Shown here piece by piece: positions 8,409-16,600 of a stretch of 64,000 nt of DNA; within the stretch, counting starts at the first letter, position 1, and every line of letters starts with the position of its first letter. This stretch comes from Rhodohalobacter sp. SW132 (GTDB lineage: Bacteria; Bacteroidota; Rhodothermia; Balneolales; Balneolaceae). The notes under the pieces were generated by a model, which worked only from the letters and a program-made list of their open reading frames with translations, did no database searches and was not told the origin of the DNA. The stretch lies in contig NZ_QUOK01000003.1 in the NCBI RefSeq assembly GCF_003390325.1, forward strand, positions 248,001-312,000, in the 5' to 3' direction. The translations under genes were made by a program, and so were the position numbers.

Positions 8409-9263
8409 TTACGGACTCAAAAAGAGAGGCCCCTGGCTATTTTCAACCATATATTGGGTTGTAGAACCAAAGGCTGCCCGACGAATAGCAGAAACGGAAT
8501 GTGCGCCTAGTAGCAGCAAGTCCGGATTCCGTCCCATCTGAAGGTTAAGAAATCGTTCACCGGGCTTTCCTTTTTCCATAACTTTTTTGGAGATGTAATA
8601 GAAACCATGCTCTTTCAAATAGGCTTCTGCCTGGCTCAGTATCCTTGATGCCCGGTCCATCTCTTCAATAGAGTCTCCTTCTGAGACAATAATCAACTCT
8701 ATCTCTATATCCTTGCCATAAGGCAATAGATGGACAAATCCTTTTAGTGTTCTTGCAGCCGGTCCACTTCCGTCGAACGCGATCATAATCCGTTCCACAT
8801 CACGGTATTCATCTGTTACAATTAATGTCGGAGCATGGCCTTTTTTCACGACTTTCGCCAGTGTCCCAGTGTCCTTTTCAGGTTGATTGTAGAAAAAGCG
8901 AGAGTCCTTACCCACAATCAAAAGATCGTGATACTTCATCTCTTCAATAATCAGTTCCGTAGAAGCACCATGCATTTGCACGTCACGATGACGAACACCT
9001 GCTTTTTCAACAGCATTTTTGAAATCGTTCAGCAGCTCTTCTGCAACTTTGCGCGTTTCTTCAGCCATTTCAGCCCAAATTGTTTGCCCGGATATTTGTG
9101 TGCCGTATCCTCCCACTCCCATAGCGGATTGAAGGTTTGATGTATCCACTACAGCCAGACCGGTAACGCTTGCATCAAATTTTTTTGCAAGACGGATTGC
9201 AAATCGTGTGGCAACCGGTGTATCCCCATCAGGGTCAAGTGCAACCAAAATTCGCTTAATCAT
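8409..9263 (-). CDS. Tandem universal stress protein (UspA family)
   Basis: This 284-residue protein has two Usp domains, about 1-145 and 150-284. Domain 1 begins IKRILVALDPDGDTPVATRF. Domain 2 begins VERIMIAFDGSGPAA and carries the ATP-loop pattern G-x2-G-x9-G(S/T) in loosened form, LLLGAHSVSAIRRAAFGST. Domain 1 lacks a clear copy of that loop (VGKDSRFFYNQ), so ATP binding may be restricted to domain 2. Tandem Usp proteins are cytoplasmic stress and starvation factors. It sits between the CheB-like gene and a two-component pair, with its own upstream gap of 57 bp to the CheB-like gene. Confidence 0.92.
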   Translation of the reverse strand: MIKRILVALDPDGDTPVATRFAIRLAKKFDASVTGLAVVDTSNLQSAMGVGGYGTQISGQTIWAEMAEETRKVAEELLNDFKNAVEKAGVRHRDVQMHGASTELIIEEMKYHDLLIVGKDSRFFYNQPEKDTGTLAKVVKKGHAPTLIVTDEYRDVERIMIAFDGSGPAARTLKGFVHLLPYGKDIEIELIIVSEGDSIEEMDRASRILSQAEAYLKEHGFYYISKKVMEKGKPGERFLNLQMGRNPDLLLLGAHSVSAIRRAAFGSTTQYMVENSQGPLFLSP

Positions 9264-9320
9264 TGTATTACTCCCTTTTTTTTAAAACCAGTTAATCTAT
9301 ATTGTTCAGACATTCAGAAT

Positions 9321-10502
9321 TCAATGGTTCCCGAAAATCTGTTTGAACTGTTCGTAATACCTGTTTGAAGTGTTAAGATCCTGCATTGTGAAACGGTGGG
9401 TATTCTTCTGATCAGCCGATTTGATACATTTCATGATCTCCTTAGACATCTTATCTGCAGATACTTCCCGGATTTCGCTATTCAGATATTTCACCTTCAT
9501 CGCCAGGTCGGATATCAACGCGCTTTCCCGGCTCTCCAGTAATACGACTCCCCCATGTTCCAAAATTTTTAATGCACCTAACACACCATCATTGCCGCCA
9601 CCTGACAAAAATATACCCAGTACCCTGTCTCCATATTCCTGAACTGCGGAACGAAGCAGAACATCAATTGACGGCCTGCATTTATGTTCCCTTGGGCCTT
9701 TGTGTAACATGATACGTTTTCGACCACCTTCATTTTTAATCACGGTGTGAAAACCACCCGGGGCTACATAAACAGTACCGGGTTCCAATACAACGTCATT
9801 TTTTGCCTCTTCTACTGTGAGCCTGGTAATTCCATTCAGATCATTTGAAAAGCACTGTGTATAAATCTTTGGCATATGCTGAACAATGATGACAGGTACG
9901 GAAAGGTTCTCCGGTAATGCCGCAAGGATTTGGTAAATCGACGAAACACCGCCCATACAACTTCCGATCACAACCAATTCGATACTAACCGGATTCATGT
10001 GTCCCACGTCTTTGAAAAACTCTTTCGAAACCTTTCGATCAGAGATATTTGTTAAAACACTGCCGTTTTTTCCATTAAATTTCGGAATGGATTTCAGCAG
10101 GGAAATTACACGTTTATGAAAGTGCCTGTCTGCCAGAATTAATCCCCTGTTCTTTTCTGGTTTCGTGATGTAATCAATCGCCCCGTTTTTCAATCCCTGC
10201 AGCGCAACTTTGGCTCCATCTTCATTGAGTAATGTCAACAGAACGATATGAAGATCAGGAAATGCATTTCGGAGTTGATAAAAGAGTTTCATTTTATCAG
10301 AATCTGTGCGATCCACTCCAAGAAATAAAAGGTCGGGTTGGTTATCTTTAATTTTCGATTCCACCCATTCAAAACTGGAATTACCGGTTGAGTCTGATAC
10401 CATAACTCCCTTTTCCTTTTGCAGCATGCTCGACAAAATGCGTCGCATCAACACGTTGGAATCTATAATGAGTGCTGTGATATTTTGTGATCTCTTTTCC
10501 AC
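9321..10502 (-). CDS. CheB-like receiver-methylesterase protein with altered key residues
   Basis: This 393-residue protein has the CheB architecture: a receiver-like domain (about 8-130), a linker, and a methylesterase domain (about 172-350). The receiver has lost its phosphoacceptor: PDLLFLGVDRT places Gly62 where the Asp should be. The acidic pocket is also weak (LIIDSN). In the esterase domain His209 (QHMP) and Asp305 (GGGNDG) of the triad are present, but the nucleophile loop reads GSCMGG, placing Cys182 where CheB has Ser. No chemotaxis genes (cheA, cheR, mcp) are in the window. It is therefore likely a CheB-derived protein with another role, and whether it is active is not known from sequence. 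Confidence 0.85.
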   Translation of the reverse strand: MEKRSQNITALIIDSNVLMRRILSSMLQKEKGVMVSDSTGNSSFEWVESKIKDNQPDLLFLGVDRTDSDKMKLFYQLRNAFPDLHIVLLTLLNEDGAKVALQGLKNGAIDYITKPEKNRGLILADRHFHKRVISLLKSIPKFNGKNGSVLTNISDRKVSKEFFKDVGHMNPVSIELVVIGSCMGGVSSIYQILAALPENLSVPVIIVQHMPKIYTQCFSNDLNGITRLTVEEAKNDVVLEPGTVYVAPGGFHTVIKNEGGRKRIMLHKGPREHKCRPSIDVLLRSAVQEYGDRVLGIFLSGGGNDGVLGALKILEHGGVVLLESRESALISDLAMKVKYLNSEIREVSADKMSKEIMKCIKSADQKNTHRFTMQDLNTSNRYYEQFKQIFGNH

Positions 10503-10612
10503 TTTTTTTGTCCGGTATATGAGAATGGAGAACTGTTATATAATATATTTAAATTCGCAGCCATTACTAGTATACTTTGTTCCTTACATGAAGTAATCTA
10601 TTCATGATTTCA

Positions 10613-10657
10613 TATGTAATGAAAAACATTACATAAATTTTGAAAAACGTTACATAA
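10613..10657. promoter_or_regulatory. Palindrome and 21-bp-spaced direct repeats (operator-like)
   Basis: TATGTAATG and CATTACATA form a perfect 9-bp inverted repeat around an AAAAA loop (10613-10635). GAAAAACATTACATAA (10621) and GAAAAACGTTACATAA (10642) repeat at exactly 21 bp, two helical turns. The site lies about 110-155 bp upstream of the CheB-like start and just after the NdvB stop. It could be a regulator-binding array for the CheB-like gene or part of the NdvB 3' end. Confidence 0.5.
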
Positions 10658-10670
10658 ATCACTTATTTAT

Positions 10671-13600
10671 TCAGGAATTCGAATCATTCATTTTCTTTAT
10701 TTGAAGATCTGCAAAATGATTTAACCCATCTTCTTTGATTGGAATCGTCCCTTTATTATCACCTGAAACCAGCTTCTTCCCATCAACTTCCCCAACCAAC
10801 AAACCGGTTTCGAGTCCATCCGGATTTTTGACACGAATTCGGTATTCCGTCTTGCCATCATCAACCTTCAGATGAATTTCAAACTCTTTCCATTCAGAGG
10901 AGACAGAGGGCTTCAGAATGATCGAATCATCTTCATAGCTAAAACCCAGAATTGATTCCAGGCCAATCCGGTAGAACCAGGCACCTGACCCGGTATACCA
11001 GCTCCAGCCTCCCATTCCGGTCAGCGGCGGTTCACCGTATACATCAGCGGAAATTACGTACGGCTCAACCTTGAATCTCTGAACCCCTTCCGGGTTTGAG
11101 GTATGATTTACAGGATTGATCATGTTCAGATACCGCACGGCTTTTTCGCCCATTCCCTTTTCCGCCATCGCTTTTATCAGCCAGAGCGCCGCGTGTGTAT
11201 ACTGCCCGCCATTTTCCCTCACACCGGGAATGTACCCTTTGATATACCCTGGATTTTTCTCAGTTGCATCAAACGGAGGTGTGAGCAGACGGATAATGCG
11301 ATCCTGTTCCGATACAAGATATTTTTCTGCTGACAAAAGTGCCGTTTCTGCTTTGGATGATTCAGCCGCCCCGGTAATGACCGCCCAGGCCTGGGAGATC
11401 GCATCAATCCGGCACTCTTCATTTTCAAACGATCCCAGCGTAGTACCGTCATCATAAAATGCACGCAGATACCATTCGCCATCCCACCCTTTGGTGTTTA
11501 ACTGCGTCCTGAGTTTTTCTGCTGTTTGCTTGTATCGATCGGCTCTTTCAGAATCGTTACGCTTCCGGGCATACTCCGTAAACCGGTTCAGAATTCCATA
11601 AATAAAGAATCCAAGCCAGACACTTTCCCCTTTCCCTTGCTCGCCCACCCGATTCATACCGTCATTCCAGTCACCCGCGCCGATCAGTGGCAGACCGTTT
11701 TTCCCGAATTTCAACGAAATGTCGATTGCCCGGCAGCAATGCTCATACACTGTATCAAACTCATTAAGCTTTTCCGGGTTCAGGTATACTTCATGTTCAT
11801 AATCCTCCAGTTTACGGGCTGTAATCCAGGGGGCTTTTTCATCAAAAATAGATTTATCACCGGTAGACCGAATATAAAAATCGGTCACATACGCCAGCCA
11901 GAGCCGGTCGTCAGATATTTTGGAACGAATTCCGCGTCCGGTTGGAGGATGCCACCAATGCAGCACGTCGCCCTCTTTGAACTGTTTTTCGGCATGCAGC
12001 AAAATCTGTTTTTTTGTGATCTCAGGATCCACGTAAAGTGCTGCAGCAGAATCCTGTAACTGATCTCTGTAGCCGTATGCCCCGCCGGCCTGGTAGTATG
12101 CTGTTCTGGCCCACATTCTGCAGGATAAATTCTGATACATCAGCCAGCCGTTCATCAGCAGGTCAAGCGATTTGTCGGGTGTGGTGATGGTGATTTTGCC
12201 CAGTTTTGACTTCCAGAACTGCTGAATATTGTCCAGGCTGTTCCGCGCAGATTTTTGATCTCCGTATTTCCGGATCAGGGCCTGAGCTTCATTATCCGTT
12301 TCCGTTTCCCCTTCAATAAAAATAAGTTCCCTGCTTTCACCCGGCTCAAGAGTCAGTGTGACCTGGAAAGCCGCACATGGATCAGTACCCGGATCGGTTT
12401 CAACAGCCAGTTTTGTACTCATGGCAACTGCGCCGGGTTCAGTCAGGGACCGATTACGTCCGATGAATTCCTTCCTGTTTGTTGTAAAATTAAGCTCATC
12501 CGATTCTTCAATCCCAGCCACTGCTGAAAAGGAAACTCGTCCTGCAAATTCATTATTGTAATGATTCCGGGCTAAAATTGTCGACCCGCCATCCAGTACA
12601 TCCTGTATCACGGTGCGGGATGCCCGGTTTCTGCTCACGCCAAGTACCCGTTCCGTATACCTGAATACCGACAGGTTCCTCTCAGTACCACCGCTATTAT
12701 GAATTCTGATGATAGAAATTTTAACCGGATCGTTTTCATCCACGAACTGAATCAATTCATGGTCCAGCCCGTCAAATGCGTGATCATATTGAGTAAACCC
12801 AAATCCATGCACGATCTTGTATGGCGTGCTTCCGGGAGCCGGGCCGGGCGTGGGAGACCAGAACAGTTTGTTTTCTTCATCCCGGATATAGAACGCTTCT
12901 GAATGAGAGTCGGAAACAGGATCGTTTGACCAACCCGTAAGTTTATTTTCCCTGCTGTTTTCACTCCACGTGTACCCCGCTCCTTTCTCCGTGGCGATGA
13001 ATCCTACGCTGGGATTGGATATTACGTTGATCCATGGCGCCGGCGGGAACATCAGATTGCCCGTTTCAGGGTTTGGATTTATCAATATGTGATACTCATC
13101 ACCAGACTCCGAAAACCCTCCGTAACCGTTAAAAAATTGCAGGTTCTCCGGTTTATCCCAGCCCTCTTTTTCTGATTGATTTTTTATCGTTTCAGGCAAC
13201 CTGTACCGATCTGATTCGCCGTTTAACAGCCACGATTCGGTCTCTTTTTCTCGCCTTAACCTGGAGAGATCCGGAAGTGTGTTTTCGAATACGGCGTGAG
13301 CTACAGTCAGGATCAGGGTAAGATCCTCAGACGGCATTTTATCAGACCGATGAAGGAAAACTCCTGCCCTCTTGTGGATCATATCCCGTTCAGGTGAATT
13401 TTGAATCGCCTGCATAATTGCCTCCTGAATCTCATCGATATAGCCCGGAGCATGATCGTTAATAACCAGAAGTTCTGTTTCCACGCCTTTCAGCCGCCAG
13501 AAATTGTGTGCTTTCAGCAGAGTTTTCACACTTTTAATCTGATCCATCTCCTGAATTCTGAACACAATCAGCGGAAAATCACCGGAGATTCCGTAAGCCC

Positions 13601-16600
13601 AAAGCTCGTGCTGCTTCCCACGGTTTTCCCTTAGTTTGTGCTCACCAGACCTGAAGCCTTTATCTGAGTAGAGAACATAAGAAGCGAGTTTTTGATAGTT
13701 GTGTGCCTCTTTTGATGTAAGCCCCAGGTGATTCAGTTCCACGGAGCTGTATACCAGTGCCAGGTCGAAAGCACGATCAGCCGCATGCAGGTTGTCATAG
13801 GTATCAGCCAGCCGCTCAGCTTCCTCTCTCGTATCTGCGTAACCAAGACCAAAAATCAGCTCTTTCTTTTCACCGGGACCCAGTTTCACGGTTTTGTGAA
13901 GACTCACAATCGGGTCGGATATATTTCCAAGTGACCCGGATAAACTACTTCCGGGATCCATTGCCGCCGGATTACTGAGCGACCTTCCCCGACCGATAAA
14001 AACGGACCGGTCTGTTTCGAACTGAAGCGGTTCTGTGAGATTGTCCTGTTCATCTCCCGCGAATGTATGGATCATCCAGAGTGATTTTTCCTCCTCACTT
14101 CTTGGCCTACGTTTTACCAGAATGGAATGATGCTCGGCAAGATAATCGGTCTGCACAAAGAGTTTTGAAAAAGCCGGATGGGAGTTGTGATCTTCAGCTC
14201 TATTCAGCACCACCTCTGCATAGCTGGTCAGTTCGAGAGTCCGTTCTTCCCGGCTATAGTTGGTGAGGGTCAGTTTCCTCAGTTCCATGGGATCATCTGG
14301 CGAAACAGCCACTGTAGTGGTTGTCTCAATCCAGTCATCCACCCTTGATGTAACAATTTTGCCATTGTGAAACCAGGTATCGTACCGGTCGGGTTTTCTC
14401 TTTACGGGTTGATGCATGGACGACCAGAACTTTCCGCTCTGGGGATCCCTGATATAGAAAAAGAAGCCAAGTGGGTCCATTGTAGGATCGGCATCCCATC
14501 CGGTAAGCGAAATTCCGTGAGCTTTTGATGTTCCGGTGCCCGCATGAGTCAGGCACGAAGAATATTCACCATTCGACAACAGGTGAACCCTTGGCGGGGA
14601 AATATCCAGTTCGTTTAAACCCGCATGTTCCACAACATGCTCCACCACCTGCTGTTCTCCCGGTTCTAACTCCACATCAATCGGATGCGGTTCTTTGATC
14701 GGCACGCCTCTCGGAATTTTTTCTTGTAGGATCAGCTCACAACCTTGGATACGGGGATCTTCATGAAACCAGTTCTGGACTTCCCAGTCATTTAAAACAT
14801 TTTCAATGGCAAGAAGACTCATTCCATGATGATGAACCATATACGTTTTCACCCACTTGAACGTATCCTTTTCACCCATCCGGCTGGGAGTATAATCCAC
14901 CGCATCATAAAAACCATGTAAACCAAATCCCCCAAGTTTTTCAAGTCTTTTGAGATTCTCAAGAGATGAAGCCGGATCTACCATCAGAGAAAGCATCGAG
15001 GCATAGGGCGCCACAACATACTCCTCGGCAAGACCGCGCCGCAGCCCCAGCCCAGGGGCGCCGAAAGCGCGGTACTGGTAGTGCATATCCATATTCAAAA
15101 AATAGTATGCGCTCTCAGATTGTCCCCACGGCCGGTTTCTCTTTACCCCATACTCTTTCTGCCAGCGAATTACATTCTCGCCTGTATGGTTGAGCAGCGT
15201 ATCCGGATAGGTTTTCATAAATAGCAACGGCATCAGGTATTCAAACATCGTTCCGCCCCAGGAGAGAAGAATTTCATTGCTGCTAAGGCTTGTGAGCCTG
15301 CGGCTAAGCCTGAACCAATGTTCCACGGTAATATCTCCCTTGGCAATAGCAATATAGGATGCAATCCGGGCCTCGCTGGCAAGAAGGTCATACGTACCCA
15401 GATCGAGCTGAGCTTTTTCAACATTGTATCCAATTGTGAAGAGCCCCCGCTTTTTCAGATATAAAAATGAAAAATCCATCTCATCAACAAACCTGCCGGA
15501 TTTTTCTACAATATCCCAGGAAAGGTATTTCCACTTATTGACAAGTGCAGAAACCTGTGGCTTCAATGAGCCATTTTTCTCAAGTTCAATAAGCTCATCC
15601 GGTGAATATTTCTCCGTATCAATTTCCCCAAATTCGATTAATGCTTTCTGTTCATAAATCGCTTGTTCAATAAGTCGCAAGGGCCGATCCTGCCAAAACA
15701 GAAGATCCTGCATCATCGCGTCATCCAGTTTACTGCCAAGCGGCAGCAGGTCTATTGCCGACAGATCAGCTGCCAGGCTTTTCAACGTTTTCAGACATTC
15801 AAGAGATTGAGCGGGGTTCTCATTTTTACGATTTTTCAGCTCCTTCAGCATTAAATCGCATTTCAGGTTCACTTGTTCTTTAAAATGGACTGGCAGCAAA
15901 TCTTCATCCCAGGATCCATTCAAAACATCCTGAACCGTGATGACAGTGTCTGTCAACCCATCCCATATATTCTGATTAACACCTCTGCTTCTCATCGTTT
16001 TGCTTATTGACTCCCGAATGGATATCAGTCCCGCAGCAAGGTTTCCGGAATCCACAGTTGAGATATATTTCGGATGAAGTACCTCTCCCAGGCGAGTTTC
16101 GTACCAGTTGTAGAAATGTCCTTCATACCGCTCCAGCTGTTCCATGGAATTCAGAGTAAACCAAACTCTTTCGAGAAGTTCGCTCAGAGTAATATATCCC
16201 CTGTTGTAGGCCACCTGAGTTGAAACCAGGGCAAGTCCGATATTTGTGGGCGATGTTCGTTCGGCAATGGGTGTGTTCGGCTTTTCCTGGTAGTTATCGG
16301 GAGGTAGCCAGAAATGCTCTTCATTCACAAAACGCTCAAAATAGAACCATGTTCGCCGGGCATATTTCCGCAGCTCCATTTTCTCTTTTTCTGATAGTGT
16401 ATATTCCTTTTTTTGGACCGGTTTGCTGATGAACCAGAGCCAGAAAGGAGCGCCTGCCCAAATCACAAAAAACGGAAACACAATCCAAAGATATTGAGGT
16501 GCCGTAAATATCGATGCTAAAAGAACGGAGAATCCAACAATAACCGAAAAGAACTGCCCGCGGATGTAGGCAATAAAAGAGTTCGGAGTTGTTGATTCGG

